A stretch of DNA of 64,000 bases. Source: Acinetobacter sp. BY419. Its GTDB lineage: Bacteria > Pseudomonadota > Gammaproteobacteria > Pseudomonadales > Moraxellaceae. The stretch is from NCBI RefSeq assembly GCF_019038395.1, contig NZ_JAGFXZ010000006.1, positions 43,068-107,067 of the forward strand. The letters are read 5' to 3'. The notes beneath the pieces were generated by a model. The model had not been told where the DNA came from, ran no database searches, and saw only the letters and a list, made by a program, of their open reading frames with translations. Positions 9,815 through 19,511 of this stretch are shown piece by piece (positions within the stretch are counted from its first letter, which is position 1; each line of letters begins with the position of its first letter). A program made the translations under genes and the position numbers.

Positions 9815-10008
9815 TGTCCGTTCCCCTGTTTTTCGGTAAGGAGGGTCTTGATACGAGCAATTGTCTTACGAGTAAGCGCAACTTCATGCGATTTACCCAA
9901 TTGACCAGTTGCTTTCGCCATACGAAGACGGAATTGGTTAAGCTGTTGCTCATCAAGCAAAGCTGTCAACTCTTCTACCGACTTTTCACGTAGATCTTTA
10001 GTTTTCAT
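9811..10008 (-). CDS. rpmC: 50S ribosomal protein L29
   Basis: The 65-residue, helix-rich protein starts [20 protein letters not shown] and has the [19 protein letters not shown] segment of L29, which sits beside the exit tunnel near L23 and is a docking site for nascent-chain factors. It overlaps rpsQ by four bases and rplP by one base. Confidence 0.97.
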   Translation of the reverse strand: MKTKDLREKSVEELTALLDEQQLNQFRLRMAKATGQLGKSHEVALTRKTIARIKTLLTEKQGNGQ

Positions 10009-10421
10009 TACATTACCGTCCGAGTCACGATAGCGGTTTTAAACGGAAGCTTAGCAGCAGCAAGAACAAATGCCTCACGTGCCAATTCTTCGCTAACACC
10101 ATCAATTTCGTACAAGACTTTACCTGGTTTGATTTGACAAACCCAATATTCCACAGAACCTTTACCTTTACCCATACGCACTTCTAGAGGCTTAGAGGTA
10201 ATCGGCTTGTCCGGGAATACACGGATAAAGATCTTACCACCACGCTTAATACGACGGCTAATTGTACGACGTGCTGCTTCAATTTGACGCGCAGTCATTT
10301 GACCACGTTCAATTGATTTAAGTGCAATAGTACCGAAAGATACTGTGCTACCGCGGTGTGCTAGACCAGTGTTACGGCCTTTCTGCACTTTACGGAATTT
10401 AGTACGCTTAGGTTGCAACAT
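10008..10421 (-). CDS. rplP: 50S ribosomal protein L16
   Basis: The 137-residue protein starts [20 protein letters not shown] and contains the conserved [24 protein letters not shown] segment (near residue 50) and [21 protein letters not shown]16 organizes the A-site region of 23S rRNA. Length matches the family (136). It ends one base into rpmC and starts three bases after rpsC. Confidence 0.98.
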   Translation of the reverse strand: MLQPKRTKFRKVQKGRNTGLAHRGSTVSFGTIALKSIERGQMTARQIEAARRTISRRIKRGGKIFIRVFPDKPITSKPLEVRMGKGKGSVEYWVCQIKPGKVLYEIDGVSEELAREAFVLAAAKLPFKTAIVTRTVM

Positions 10422-10424
10422 GGA

Positions 10425-11177
10425 TTATTCTCCTTTTTCAGCAGAACGATCATTGCGACGACCACGACGCTCTTGACCTTCACCACGACCACGACCGCGT
10501 TTAGCTGGACGATCTTCTGATGGAGCTGGGTTCATGACTTGTTTCATGCCGCCCAAGATCTCACCACGGAAGATCCAAACTTTAACACCAATCGTACCGT
10601 AAGTAGTCTCAGCACGCATAGTCGCATAGTCGATATCTGCACGAAGCGTATGTAGAGGTACACGACCTTCACGATACCACTCAGTACGAGCAATCTCAGC
10701 ACCACCTAAACGGCCTGAAACTTCTACTTTGATACCTTTAGCACCAGCACGCATTGTGTTTTGTACCGCACGCTTCATAGCACGACGGAACATTACACGT
10801 TTTTCTAATTGAGAAGCGATTGCTTCAGCAACTAGACGCGCGTCTAAGTCTGGACGATCAATTTCATTGATACTTACTTGCGCAGGAACACCCATAATAG
10901 ATGTTAATTCACGTTGTAGTTTCTCAATATCTTCGCCTTTTTTACCGATTACGATACCAGGACGCGCAGTGCTAATAGTTACTTTAGCAGCGCCTGTAGG
11001 GCGTTCGATAAGAATATTGCTGATCATCGCATTTTTAAGTTTTTTAATTAAAAACTCACGAACTTGAAGATCTTTAAGCAAGTATTCAGCGTATTGTTTC
11101 GGATTCGCATACCAGTTAGCGTTATGACGTTTCACAACACCTAGGCGGATACCGATTGGATGAACCTTCTGACCCAT
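10425..11177 (-). CDS. rpsC: 30S ribosomal protein S3
   Basis: The 250-residue protein starts [20 protein letters not shown], has a KH domain with the [11 protein letters not shown] loop (residues ~78-88) and the S3 C-terminal domain. The last ~30 residues are a charged Arg/Gly/Glu tail ([14 protein letters not shown]), making it longer than E. coli S3 (233). S3 forms part of the mRNA entry channel. It lies one base after rplV. Confidence 0.98.
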   Translation of the reverse strand: MGQKVHPIGIRLGVVKRHNANWYANPKQYAEYLLKDLQVREFLIKKLKNAMISNILIERPTGAAKVTISTARPGIVIGKKGEDIEKLQRELTSIMGVPAQVSINEIDRPDLDARLVAEAIASQLEKRVMFRRAMKRAVQNTMRAGAKGIKVEVSGRLGGAEIARTEWYREGRVPLHTLRADIDYATMRAETTYGTIGVKVWIFRGEILGGMKQVMNPAPSEDRPAKRGRGRGEGQERRGRRNDRSAEKGE

Positions 11178-11178
11178 A

Positions 11179-11511
11179 TCAAACCCCTACCTTAACGGTG
11201 ATGTGACAAGTACGCTTAGTGATACGATCTGCACGGCCTTTAGCACGTGGCAAAATACGTTTCAGGCTAGTGCCTTCATCAACGTAGATCGTAGCAACTT
11301 TAAGATCGTCTACATCTAAACTGTCATTGTGTTCAGCGTTTGCAATCGCAGATTCCAACGCTTTCTTAACTAGAACTGCAGCTTTTTTGTTGCTGAAGTT
11401 CAGGATGTTAAGAGCGTGCGCAACAGATTTGCCGCGGATAAGATCTGCAACCAAACGAGCTTTTTGTGCCGAGATAGCGGCACCGCGTAATTTAGCAGTT
11501 ACTTCCATCAT
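11179..11511 (-). CDS. rplV: 50S ribosomal protein L22
   Basis: The protein has the L22 core [18 protein letters not shown] and the long beta-hairpin with [20 protein letters not shown] that lines the exit tunnel opposite L4. Three in-frame ATGs exist at 11520, 11511 and 11508; the first overlaps the rpsS stop, while 11511 gives 110 residues as in E. coli, so I chose it. The 11508 start is equally possible. It follows rpsS and precedes rpsC by one base. Confidence 0.96.
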   Translation of the reverse strand: MMEVTAKLRGAAISAQKARLVADLIRGKSVAHALNILNFSNKKAAVLVKKALESAIANAEHNDSLDVDDLKVATIYVDEGTSLKRILPRAKGRADRITKRTCHITVKVGV

Positions 11512-11519
11512 AGCACCCA

Positions 11520-11795
11520 TTAACGTTTAGATTTCTTGTCAACACCGTGACCGCGATAGGTACGAGTTGGTGCAAATTCACCAAGCTTGTGACCAACCAT
11601 GTGTTCAGAAACGATCACAGGAACGTGGTTACGGCCATTGTGTACAGAAATTGTTAAACCAACAAAATCCGGGAGGATCATCGAACGACGCGACCAAGTT
11701 TTGATCGGCTTACGGTTATTAGCCGCGATAGCCGCTTCAACCTTAGCGAACAAGTGCGCATCGACGAATGGGCCTTTTTTCAGAGAACGAGGCAT
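11520..11795 (-). CDS. rpsS: 30S ribosomal protein S19
   Basis: The 91-residue protein starts [16 protein letters not shown] and contains [20 protein letters not shown] and [16 protein letters not shown], all diagnostic of S19, a head protein that contacts A-site tRNA and forms an inter-subunit bridge. It lies 19 bases after rplB. Confidence 0.98.
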   Translation of the reverse strand: MPRSLKKGPFVDAHLFAKVEAAIAANNRKPIKTWSRRSMILPDFVGLTISVHNGRNHVPVIVSEHMVGHKLGEFAPTRTYRGHGVDKKSKR

Positions 11796-11814
11796 TGTCA
11801 GATTCCTTTACTTG

Positions 11815-12639
11815 TTACTTAACGCGACGGTCGCGAATGATCATCTTAGTCGTACGCTTATTGGTACGTGTTTTGTACCCTTTAGCTTTTTGACCCCATG
11901 GGCTTACAGGTTGAATACCTTTGTTACGCCCTTCACCACCACCGTGTGGATGGTCAACTGGGTTCATCGCCATACCACGAACGGTAGGACGAACACCACG
12001 CCAGCGTGATGCACCAGCTTTACCTAGTGAACGAAGGTTGCTTTCTGAGTTAGATACTTCACCTAACACAGCACGGCATTCAACGTGAATTTTACGCATC
12101 TCGCCTGAACGTAGACGAACGATAGCGTAAGAACCGTCACGACCCAACAGCTGAACTGAAGTACCAGCTGAACGAGCTAACTGCGCGCCTTTACCGATTT
12201 TAAGTTCGATGTTGTGAAGAGTAGAACCGATAGGCATGTTGCGAAGCGGCAAGCAGTTACCTGGACGAATTGGAGCATCGTTACCAGACTGTACTTTATC
12301 GCCAGCGCGAAGACCTTTAGGAGCGATGATATAACGACGCTCACCGTCAGCGTACAATACAAGTGCAATGTGTGCAGTACGGTTAGGATCGTATTCGATA
12401 CGCTCTACAGTTGCAGGAATACCATCTTTGTTACGTTTGAAGTCAACTAGACGGTAGTGCTGCTTGTGACCACCACCAACGTGACGAGTCGTGATGTGAC
12501 CGTTGTTATTACGGCCGCCAGTACGTTTTTTAGCTTCAACCAACGGAGAGTATGGTGCGCCTTTGTGAAGGTGATCATGAACCACTTTCTCTACAAAGCG
12601 ACGTCCTGGAGACGTTGGCTTACATTTTTGAATAGGCAT
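11815..12639 (-). CDS. rplB: 50S ribosomal protein L2
   Basis: The 274-residue protein carries the L2 signature [20 protein letters not shown] (near residue 218) including the conserved histidine required for peptidyl-transferase function, and ends with [17 protein letters not shown]2 binds 23S rRNA domain IV and bridges to the small subunit. It lies between rplW and rpsS. Confidence 0.98.
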   Translation of the reverse strand: MPIQKCKPTSPGRRFVEKVVHDHLHKGAPYSPLVEAKKRTGGRNNNGHITTRHVGGGHKQHYRLVDFKRNKDGIPATVERIEYDPNRTAHIALVLYADGERRYIIAPKGLRAGDKVQSGNDAPIRPGNCLPLRNMPIGSTLHNIELKIGKGAQLARSAGTSVQLLGRDGSYAIVRLRSGEMRKIHVECRAVLGEVSNSESNLRSLGKAGASRWRGVRPTVRGMAMNPVDHPHGGGEGRNKGIQPVSPWGQKAKGYKTRTNKRTTKMIIRDRRVK

Positions 12640-12650
12640 AATTCTCGTCC

Positions 12651-12971
12651 TTATTCCGCTGTGCTTTCAGCGGTATCGCCCAAGTCAGCCATTTCAACAT
12701 CTTGGCCAGCTTTCAGGGTGACGTATGCTTTTTTAACATCAGAACGACGTCCTAATGTTTTACCAAAGCGTTTAGACTTACCTTTAGTGATAGTAGTGTT
12801 AACTTTAACAACTTCCACACCAAAGAGTTGTTCCACTGCTTTTTTGATTTCAAGCTTGTTTGCATTGATAGCAACTTTAAACACTTGAACACCAGCAGTT
12901 TCACCTAAAACTTGTGCTTTCTCTGAGAATACAGGTCCTTGCAGGACTTGATAGATACGTTCGTTGTTCAT
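12651..12971 (-). CDS. rplW: 50S ribosomal protein L23
   Basis: The 106-residue protein starts [20 protein letters not shown] and contains the [20 protein letters not shown] core. L23 sits at the tunnel exit and is the docking site for trigger factor and SRP. Its start codon overlaps the rplD stop by four bases, so it is probably translationally coupled. A short acidic C-terminal tail ([12 protein letters not shown]) is visible. Confidence 0.98.
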   Translation of the reverse strand: MNNERIYQVLQGPVFSEKAQVLGETAGVQVFKVAINANKLEIKKAVEQLFGVEVVKVNTTITKGKSKRFGKTLGRRSDVKKAYVTLKAGQDVEMADLGDTAESTAE

Positions 12972-13570
12972 CCGAGTTCTACCTCAATTTTCTTAGCAGC
13001 AGCTACAGACATAACAACTTTGTCGAACGCAATCAAGCTAACCGGATCAATTGCAGCAGCATCAACCACATCTACGTGTGGAATGTTGCGCGCAGCAAGA
13101 TACAGGTTCTCATCAACAGCATCAGTAACGATCAATGCACGAGTTGCATTCAAGTCGTTAAGCTTTGCAAGCAATTCTTTAGTTTTTGGAGCTGTAACAG
13201 CAAACTCATCAACTAAAATTAGGCGATCTTGACGAACAAGTTCAGCCATGATGCATTGCATAGCACCGCGGTACATTTTACGGTTTACTTTTTGAGACCA
13301 GTCTTGTGGACGAGCAGCAAAAGTTTTACCACCGCCAACCCAGATTGGGCTACGAATAGAACCAGCACGAGCACGGCCAGTACCTTTTTGACGGAATGGC
13401 TTGCGGCCACCGCCAGAAACGTCTCCACGTGATTTCTGAGCTTTTGAACCTTGACGGCCACCAGCTAAATAAGCTGTAACCACTTGGTGAACAAGAGCTT
13501 CATTAAATTCACGACCGAACGCAACTTCTGATAATTCAACAGCAGAGCCGGAAACAGTATTTAAATTCAC
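12968..13570 (-). CDS. rplD: 50S ribosomal protein L4
   Basis: The 200-residue protein has the long internal tunnel loop ([20 protein letters not shown], residues ~50-70) and C-terminal globular domain of L4. In E. coli L4 also represses its own S10 operon through the rpsJ leader; the rpsJ leader here (about 170 bases) has hairpins but I cannot show an L4 site. It lies 11 bases after rplC. Confidence 0.98.
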   Translation of the reverse strand: MNLNTVSGSAVELSEVAFGREFNEALVHQVVTAYLAGGRQGSKAQKSRGDVSGGGRKPFRQKGTGRARAGSIRSPIWVGGGKTFAARPQDWSQKVNRKMYRGAMQCIMAELVRQDRLILVDEFAVTAPKTKELLAKLNDLNATRALIVTDAVDENLYLAARNIPHVDVVDAAAIDPVSLIAFDKVVMSVAAAKKIEVELG

Positions 13571-13581
13571 GTTATTTCCCC

Positions 13582-14220
13582 TCAGGCCTTGATCGTAGGA
13601 CGAACGATTACGTCGCCACCAGTAGCACCAGGAACCGCGCCTTTAACAACTAGAACTGAACGTTCTGTGTCGATAGCAACGATCTCAAGACCCTGTGTAG
13701 TTACGCGTTCAGCACCTAAATGGCCAGCCATTTTTTTGCCTTTGAATACGCGACCAGGAGTCTGGTTTTGACCAGTAGAACCTAAAACACGGTGAGATAG
13801 TGAGTTACCGTGAGTTGCATCTTGCGTACGGAAGTTCCAACGCTTAACACCACCTTGGAAACCTTTACCTTTAGATTGACCAGTTACGTCAACAACTTGA
13901 CCCACTGTGAACAATTCAACGGTAAGCGTACCACCAACTTCACGACCTTCAAGATCAGCTTCTGTAGCGCGGAATTCTTGAACTAGACGACCAGCTGCAA
14001 CACCCGCTTTCGCGAAGTGGCCTTTCTGAGCGTTAGTTACGCGAGATTCGCGACGTTCACCAGTAGTGATTTGAATCGCTTGATAACCATCAGTTTCAAG
14101 CGTTTTGATTTGAGTGATGCGGTTAGGATCAACCTCAATCACTGTAACAGGCACAGAAACACCAGCATCTGTAAAGATACGTGTCATACCGCACTTGCGA
14201 CCGACTAAACCAATAGCCAT
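13582..14220 (-). CDS. rplC: 50S ribosomal protein L3
   Basis: The start at 14220 gives [16 protein letters not shown], the exact family N-terminus; an ATG two codons upstream also exists but adds only Met-His. The 212-residue product contains the signature [17 protein letters not shown] and [20 protein letters not shown], with the Gln that is methylated by PrmB in enterobacteria. L3 starts large-subunit assembly near the peptidyl-transferase centre. Confidence 0.98.
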   Translation of the reverse strand: MAIGLVGRKCGMTRIFTDAGVSVPVTVIEVDPNRITQIKTLETDGYQAIQITTGERRESRVTNAQKGHFAKAGVAAGRLVQEFRATEADLEGREVGGTLTVELFTVGQVVDVTGQSKGKGFQGGVKRWNFRTQDATHGNSLSHRVLGSTGQNQTPGRVFKGKKMAGHLGAERVTTQGLEIVAIDTERSVLVVKGAVPGATGGDVIVRPTIKA

Positions 14221-14280
14221 GTGCATAAACCTCTAAAAAAGCGGCCTAATTAACTTAGAGTGTTAATTAACCCGAAAGCC

Positions 14281-14592
14281 TTAACCCAATGCGATCTGAA
14301 CATCAACACCAGCTGCAAGATCTAACTTCATCAATGCATCTACAGTTTTGTCTGTAGGTTGAACGATGTCGATCAAACGTTTGTAAGTGCGGATCTCATA
14401 TTGGTCACGCGCATCTTTGTTAACGTGTGGTGATGTTAAAACGTTAAAACGTTCAATGCGTGTTGGCATTGGAATTGGACCACACACTTGTGCGCCAGTA
14501 CGTTTTGCGGTTTCTACGATCTCTTGAGCAGATTGATCAATCAGACGATGATCAAAAGACTTAAGACGGATACGAATTCTCTGGTTAGACAT
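14281..14592 (-). CDS. rpsJ: 30S ribosomal protein S10
   Basis: ATG at 14590-14592 gives [20 protein letters not shown] and a 103-residue protein, matching S10 exactly in length. A GGAG sequence lies nine bases upstream of the ATG; a GTG start 12 codons upstream is in frame but adds non-conserved residues. S10 (NusE) is both a head protein of the 30S subunit and part of the NusB-NusE antitermination complex. It is the first gene of the ribosomal block. Confidence 0.98.
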
Positions 14593-14644
14593 ACCAGTAA
14601 ACTCCAAGCCAAATATATAAAGAATCACTCCTGACGCATCTCAC

Positions 14645-14763
14645 CCCACTTTATGTGGGCAAGTGTCAAGAGCAGTGAAATATCACTAAGGTCATGATCG
14701 ATGCCACGACTGTAACGATAGTTAACCACTTTATTCGCAGTTAACCCCCTTCCTATTGAAGGG
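14645..14763 (-). promoter_or_regulatory. rpsJ 5' leader with two hairpins
   Basis: The transcript predicted to start near 14763 has about 170 untranslated bases. Two perfect short hairpins are visible: CCCTTC/GAAGGG at 14747-14763, at the very 5' end, and CCCAC/GTGGG at 14645-14659, about 50 bases before the rpsJ start. A repeated GTTAACC lies between. In E. coli the rpsJ leader mediates L4 feedback; homology to that structure cannot be shown here. Confidence 0.4.
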
Positions 14764-14769
14764 TCGCTT

Positions 14770-14798
14770 ATTATAGCCACTGTTTAATGCATAAGCAA
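14770..14798 (-). promoter_or_regulatory. Sigma-70 promoter of the S10 operon
   Basis: On the minus strand TTGCTT (14793-14798) is followed by exactly 17 bases and a consensus TATAAT (14770-14775). This is one of the best promoter matches in the window and lies upstream of rpsJ, where the S10-spc-alpha transcript should begin, near 14763. Confidence 0.8.
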
Positions 14799-14837
14799 AT
14801 CTCTTTTAGGGTTTTCTCCAAGTTTTCAATTTAACCC

Positions 14838-15599
14838 CTAAAATAAGAGTTTATTTTCTGAACGCTGGGCTGTTTTCGCTAAAACGTATTCTATGGCACG
14901 GTTTAGTATCTGATTTCCCTCAATAAATTTATTCTTATGGGTCTTTTTCAGTTCAGACAGATCCTGAACATATTTTCCTGAATATTGTGCAAGCTCGTCC
15001 TCATCTTCCAAAAACAAGGACAGGGTTTCTGGTGTAATCTCTGGATGAAACTGAAACCCGAGTACATTCCTGCCTAACTGGTACATCTGATTACGACAGG
15101 CTTTGTTTTCTGCCAGATGGACTGCACCTTTGGGCAATTCAAAGGTTTCATTATGCCATTGAAGAATATTGAACTGTTCCGGCAAGCTAAAACATTCTTC
15201 AGGAGGATTAGAGACTTTACGTACTGTCGTCCATCCCAGTTCCCGTTCTGGATTACGACTCACCCCTGCCCCCAAGGCATTTGCAATGAGTTGCCCCCCC
15301 AGACATAAGCCGATAGCGGGTTTTCCATGTGACAGATAGCGACGTAACCAGCGTTTCTCTATTTTTAACCAAGGGAAATTAGCTTCATCATTGACACTCA
15401 TGGGTCCTCCCATAATGATCAATAAATCCACCTCCTCAACCGTAGGCAATGCCTCAATTTCTAATGGACGATCCACAGGTAAAGCAAAAAATTCAGTCGC
15501 TGTAATATGCGCCTGATGCTGCTTTAAAAATTCATAACAACTACCAAAACCTTCACCAGCAATATGCTGAAAATAATGCACTTTTAAATGCGACTTCAT
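14838..15599 (-). CDS. Class I glutamine amidotransferase-like protein
   Basis: The 253-residue protein is a free-standing glutamine amidotransferase domain related to GuaA's N-terminal half. The nucleophile Cys99 lies in GLCLGGQL, and GFQFHPEIT supplies the His and Glu of the triad. The MGGPMSVND motif forms the oxyanion region. Substrate and partner are unknown; relatives act on glutamine or gamma-glutamyl compounds. The ATG at 15597-15599 was chosen; a TTG three codons upstream has comparable spacing, and a GAGGAG lies almost against the ATG. It is a single gene divergent from metC. Confidence 0.8.
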   Translation of the reverse strand: MKSHLKVHYFQHIAGEGFGSCYEFLKQHQAHITATEFFALPVDRPLEIEALPTVEEVDLLIIMGGPMSVNDEANFPWLKIEKRWLRRYLSHGKPAIGLCLGGQLIANALGAGVSRNPERELGWTTVRKVSNPPEECFSLPEQFNILQWHNETFELPKGAVHLAENKACRNQMYQLGRNVLGFQFHPEITPETLSLFLEDEDELAQYSGKYVQDLSELKKTHKNKFIEGNQILNRAIEYVLAKTAQRSENKLLF

Positions 15600-15762
15600 G
15601 CTCCTCAACCTATTTTTTTAGCTATATATATTTAGGTTTTGCAAAAATGAAGCCAACTTTTTCCAAGACTTGCCTTTTTTTAACAATTTACAACGCAACT
15701 GGCGGTGAGTCACAGATTCTCTTAAGCTAGAGTAATATTTGATTACATTTGAGCGCATTCAC

Positions 15763-16965
15763 GTGAAACAAGACTCTCAAACCCGCCTGATTCATGCACC
15801 ACGAAAGGCCCCTCAATCGATTTCTACAATTCAGCCTCCCCTCTATCGTGCATCCACCATTATTTTTGAGAATACGGATGCGCTATTTAATCGTCACTGG
15901 ACCGATGATTATGACTATAGCTACGGCACTCATGGCACACCCACGACATTTACCTTAGGCGATAATATTGCCCAAATTGAAGGGGGTGAATATTGTCTGC
16001 TAGCACCTAGTGGCTTATCCGCGATTAATCTGGTGAATTCCTGTTTTTTAAATCAGGGAGATGAGGTCTGGGTCGCAGATAACATTTATGGTCCAAACAT
16101 GGAGCATCTGCGCAATTTGGAAAAACGCTATGGCATTCAGGTTAAGGTCTACAATCCGCTGGATGTCGAGACTTTCCAACCTTCGGCAAAAGCTAAACTG
16201 ATTTGGCTTGAGGCTGCAGGTTCAGTCACCCTGGAGTTTCCAGATTTGGTTGGTTTAGTGAAAACGGCTCAGGCACATCATATTCTTACCGCACTGGATA
16301 ATACCTGGGGTGCCGGTCTGGCTTTTAATGCCTTTGATTTCGGCGAAGAGCATTTGAGTGTAGATATCACGGTTCATGCACTCACCAAATATCCAAGCGG
16401 CGGCGGTGACATCTTGATGGGCTCAGTGGTTACACGAGATAAAACCCTGCATCAGAAACTGTTCCGTACCCATGCCATTCAGGGTATTAGTGTTTCTGGT
16501 GATGATGTAGCGCAAGTACAACGCAGTCTGGCTTCGATGCAACTGCGATATCAACATCAGTCAAACAGCGCACTGACCTTACTTCCATGGCTCGAACAGC
16601 AAGCTGAGTTTGTGCAGGTGCTTCATCCTGCCAATCCTGACAGCGCAGGCCATCCATACTGGAAAGAAATTTGCAAGCAAGGTCAAAGTGCCGGCCTGGT
16701 CAGCGTGATCTTTGACAGTGCCTATACAATGCAGGATATTCGTAATTTCTGTGACAGTTTAGAGCTGTTTAAGCTTGGTTTTAGCTGGGGCGGCCCTATC
16801 AGCCTGGTCATGCTCTATAACTTACGAGACATGCGTGTGCTGAAACACTCTCACCTGAAAGACGGCTTACTGGTACGCTTCTGTATTGGACTGGAACATC
16901 CACAAGATTTGATTCAAGATATCCAACATGCATTAGAACAAATGAAAAAACTCAAAAATGAATAA
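15763..16965 (+). CDS. metC: Cystathionine beta-lyase (PLP-dependent)
   Basis: The product is a ~400-residue Cys/Met-metabolism PLP enzyme. The PLP lysine is in HALTKYPSGG (residue ~209) preceded by the LDNTWGAG segment, and SWGG near residue 345 matches the MetC/cystathionine beta-lyase branch (E. coli MetC, 395 residues). It converts cystathionine to homocysteine, pyruvate and ammonia. GTG at 15763 aligns best with the family start; an in-frame TTG at 15739 would add eight residues and has AGAG six bases upstream, so the start is uncertain. It precedes the HerA-like gene by 18 bases. Confidence 0.85.
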   Translation: MKQDSQTRLIHAPRKAPQSISTIQPPLYRASTIIFENTDALFNRHWTDDYDYSYGTHGTPTTFTLGDNIAQIEGGEYCLLAPSGLSAINLVNSCFLNQGDEVWVADNIYGPNMEHLRNLEKRYGIQVKVYNPLDVETFQPSAKAKLIWLEAAGSVTLEFPDLVGLVKTAQAHHILTALDNTWGAGLAFNAFDFGEEHLSVDITVHALTKYPSGGGDILMGSVVTRDKTLHQKLFRTHAIQGISVSGDDVAQVQRSLASMQLRYQHQSNSALTLLPWLEQQAEFVQVLHPANPDSAGHPYWKEICKQGQSAGLVSVIFDSAYTMQDIRNFCDSLELFKLGFSWGGPISLVMLYNLRDMRVLKHSHLKDGLLVRFCIGLEHPQDLIQDIQHALEQMKKLKNE

Positions 16966-16983
16966 TAAAAAATAGGAACAGTT

Positions 16984-18501
16984 ATGGGTACACCAATTGT
17001 TATTGCTAAAAAAACTGAAGATACGACGCAGGATATTGTTTTGCATTCCCAACTTGCCAATCGGCATGGCTTGATTGCAGGTGCCACTGGTACCGGAAAG
17101 ACCGTGACCTTAAAAGTATTGGCGGAGAGTTTTTCTCGAATTGGTGTGCCCGTTTTCCTCGCTGATGCCAAAGGCGATGTCTCCAGCCTGGCCAAAGCAG
17201 GGGAAAGTAACCTCAAGCTTGATGAACGAATGAAGAATCTCAATATTCAGTCCATTCCTTTTGAGGCTTCACCTGTGATGTTCTGGGACTTGTTTGGCAA
17301 ACAGGGCCATCCGATTCGTACCACGGTTTCGGAAATTGGTCCGCTACTGTTGGCACAAATGTTGAATCTGAATGACACTCAGGAAAGCGTGCTGTCTGCA
17401 GTATTCCGGATTGCCGATGATCAGGGTTTGTTGCTGATCGACATTAAAGACCTGAAAGCGATGCTGAGTTATGTGTCTGAGCATGCGGCAGACTTTAAGG
17501 CTGAATATGGCAATTTATCTCCCGCCAGTCTCGGCGCAATTCAACGCAACCTGTTAGCTCTGGCTGACCAAGGCGGTGACCAGTTTTTTGGCGAGCCGGC
17601 GCTAGACTTGATGGATTTTTTGCAGACCGATAGTCAAGGTCATGGCAATATCAACCTGCTGGCAGCCGATAAACTGATGAACACACCTAAACTGTATGCC
17701 ACCTTTTTACTGTGGATGCTCTCCGAACTGTTTGAACAGCTTCCGGAAGTGGGTGATCTGGACAAACCCAAACTGGTGTTCTTCTTTGATGAAGCCCATC
17801 TGCTATTTGATAATGCCAGCCCGGCCCTGAAGGAAAAAATTGAACAGGTGGTGCGTCTGATTCGCTCTAAGGGCGTGGGGATTTATTTTGTGACGCAAAA
17901 TCCGCTGGGCTTACCTGAAAGTGTATTAGGACAACTTGGCAACCGGATTCAGCATGCTTTGCGGGCTTTTACTCCCAAAGATCAAAAAGCAGTGAAAGCT
18001 GCAGCAGATACTTTCCGTGCCAATCCTGAATTTAAAGTAGATCAGGTCATTACTGAGCTAGCCGTGGGTGAAGCTCTCATTAGTTGCCTGGATGAAAAAG
18101 GCATTCCACAAATTGTAGAGCGTGGCTGGATTATGCCACCCCACTCCTCTTTTAATCCCATTTCATTGGATGAGCGTCAAGCCTTGATGAAGCAAAGCAT
18201 CATGGCAGGTATTTATGAACAGAGTGTCGATCGAGAAAGCGCGCACGAAATACTACAAAACAAAGTTGCAGAACGCCAGCAACAGGCGCAGAAAGCAGAG
18301 CTTGCCAAACAACAGGCTCGCGAACAGGAGCGTCTGGCACGTGAACAACACAAGGAAGCAGAACGCGCTACCAAGCAGCGTGCAAAACTCATAAACGATA
18401 CCGTAGGTACCTTTGCGAAAACTGCTGCACGTAGCTTGGGCGGAAGTACCGGTCAAAAAATTGTACGTGGTTTATTAGGTTCGCTGTTCGGCCGGAAATA
18501 G
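16984..18501 (+). CDS. yjgR: HerA-like ATPase of the YjgR/DUF853 family
   Basis: The 505-residue protein has a Walker A motif GATGTGKT at residues 33-40, a Walker B segment [12 protein letters not shown] near residue 265, and a C-terminal charged coiled coil (about residues 415-470, rich in Ala, Glu, Gln, Lys and Arg) followed by a Gly-rich end. This is the DUF853/YjgR group of HerA-FtsK ATPases, whose role is still unclear. AGGA precedes the ATG. It is followed by a strong terminator at 18533-18564. Confidence 0.88.
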   Translation: MGTPIVIAKKTEDTTQDIVLHSQLANRHGLIAGATGTGKTVTLKVLAESFSRIGVPVFLADAKGDVSSLAKAGESNLKLDERMKNLNIQSIPFEASPVMFWDLFGKQGHPIRTTVSEIGPLLLAQMLNLNDTQESVLSAVFRIADDQGLLLIDIKDLKAMLSYVSEHAADFKAEYGNLSPASLGAIQRNLLALADQGGDQFFGEPALDLMDFLQTDSQGHGNINLLAADKLMNTPKLYATFLLWMLSELFEQLPEVGDLDKPKLVFFFDEAHLLFDNASPALKEKIEQVVRLIRSKGVGIYFVTQNPLGLPESVLGQLGNRIQHALRAFTPKDQKAVKAAADTFRANPEFKVDQVITELAVGEALISCLDEKGIPQIVERGWIMPPHSSFNPISLDERQALMKQSIMAGIYEQSVDRESAHEILQNKVAERQQQAQKAELAKQQAREQERLAREQHKEAERATKQRAKLINDTVGTFAKTAARSLGGSTGQKIVRGLLGSLFGRK

Positions 18502-18532
18502 CCCTCCTTCCTCCGATCACGATCATTAGTTT

Positions 18533-18564
18533 TATGGGATATCTTCATATCCCATAATTTTTTT
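18533..18564 (+). terminator. Terminator after yjgR
   Basis: TATGGGATAT pairs perfectly with ATATCCCATA around CTTC and is followed by A and seven T residues. It isolates the yjgR unit from the flavohemoglobin promoter just downstream. Confidence 0.88.
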
Positions 18565-18586
18565 AAGGTTTTATTCATGACAAGGA

Positions 18587-18615
18587 TTGTAAAGCCATTT
18601 TAAAAGATGTATTTT
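18587..18615 (+). promoter_or_regulatory. Promoter of the flavohemoglobin gene
   Basis: TTGTAA (18587-18592), 17 bases, TATTTT (18610-18615). The -10 box lies inside the NsrR-type palindrome, so repressor binding would block polymerase. Predicted start of transcription is near 18622. Confidence 0.6.
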
Positions 18616-18632
18616 ACATACATCTTTTAAAA
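18598..18632. promoter_or_regulatory. NsrR-type operator, perfect 15-base-arm palindrome
   Basis: TTTTAAAAGATGTAT at 18598-18612 and its exact complement at 18618-18632 are separated by TTTAC. The inner 23 bases (18604-18626) match the NsrR site of gammaproteobacteria, AAGATGYATTT in inverted orientation around one central base. The site overlaps the -10 box and ends 21 bases before the globin ATG. nsrR itself is the next gene downstream, so the circuit of nitric oxide sensor and globin is self-contained. Confidence 0.85.
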
Positions 18633-18652
18633 CCCATCTGTAGAAGGTTTTC

Positions 18653-19414
18653 ATGACTCCACAACATATTGAACTTGTACAATCGACTGTTCCTGTTTTA
18701 CGTGAAAATGGCGTAGCACTTACCACGTATTTCTATAACCGCATGCTGAACAATCATCCAGAGTTGAAAAACACCTTCAACATGGATCATCAAAGTACCG
18801 GTCGTCAACCTCGTGCCTTGGCTGCTGCAGTACTGGCCTATGCCGAGAACATTACCAACCCGAGTGTTCTGGCCAAAGCGATCGAACGTATTACCACTAA
18901 ACATGTCAGCCTGGATATTCAGCCGAATCAATACACCATTGTCGGTGACAACCTGCTGCACTCGATCAGTGAAGTTCTAGATGTACCGATGGATTCAGAC
19001 CTGATCGCAGCCTGGAAAGAAGCGTATATGCAACTGGCAGATATCCTGATCGGTGTGGAAAAATCTAAATATGCGACTCTCGCCTCTGAAACAGGTGGCT
19101 GGGCGGGCTGGCGTGAATTTGAAGTAGCGGCTGTAGAAAATACAGATGCGGGCAAGGTGTTTACCCTGAAAGCCAAAGATGGTGCAGCTATTGCAAGTGC
19201 TGAAGCAGGTGAATATATTTCAGTGCGTGTACAGGTGCCTGAACAGGACATACGCCAACCGCAACAGTTTAGCTTTGATCATGCGCAACATGATCAATAT
19301 CAAATTACCGTAAAAGCTGAAGAAAATCCAACTGCCTTCTCGGTTGCGCAGACCCTGATTAACCATTACCAGGTCGGTGATATAGTTGAAGTTTCTGCCC
19401 CGCTTAAGCTTTAA
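18653..19414 (+). CDS. Flavohemoglobin-like protein lacking the NAD domain
   Basis: The first ~145 residues are a flavohemoglobin globin domain with every key residue: Tyr28 (B10), Gln52 (E7), proximal His84, Tyr94 and a Glu near 136. Residues ~150-250 match the FAD-binding barrel, but the FAD motif RxYS reads QQFS (204-207), so the Arg is lost. The protein ends at residue 253, at the boundary where E. coli Hmp (396 residues) continues into its NAD(P)H domain. The 97 bases to nsrR leave no room for the missing part, so a deletion, not a point mutation, is implied. It may act as an NO-binding globin with an external reductase. Confidence 0.85.
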   Translation: MTPQHIELVQSTVPVLRENGVALTTYFYNRMLNNHPELKNTFNMDHQSTGRQPRALAAAVLAYAENITNPSVLAKAIERITTKHVSLDIQPNQYTIVGDNLLHSISEVLDVPMDSDLIAAWKEAYMQLADILIGVEKSKYATLASETGGWAGWREFEVAAVENTDAGKVFTLKAKDGAAIASAEAGEYISVRVQVPEQDIRQPQQFSFDHAQHDQYQITVKAEENPTAFSVAQTLINHYQVGDIVEVSAPLKL

Positions 19415-19451
19415 TTGCAAAAACGGTTTAAACTAGCATCAGATTCTGATT

Positions 19452-19475
19452 AAAAGCTCCATACGTGGAGCTTTT
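19452..19475. terminator. Terminator between globin gene and nsrR
   Basis: AAAAGCTCCA and TGGAGCTTTT form a perfect 10-base stem with a TACG loop. It separates the globin and nsrR transcripts and can work in both directions. Confidence 0.75.
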
Positions 19476-19511
19476 AATATTCCACTCTTTCATTTTCCAG
19501 CTACTGACCCT

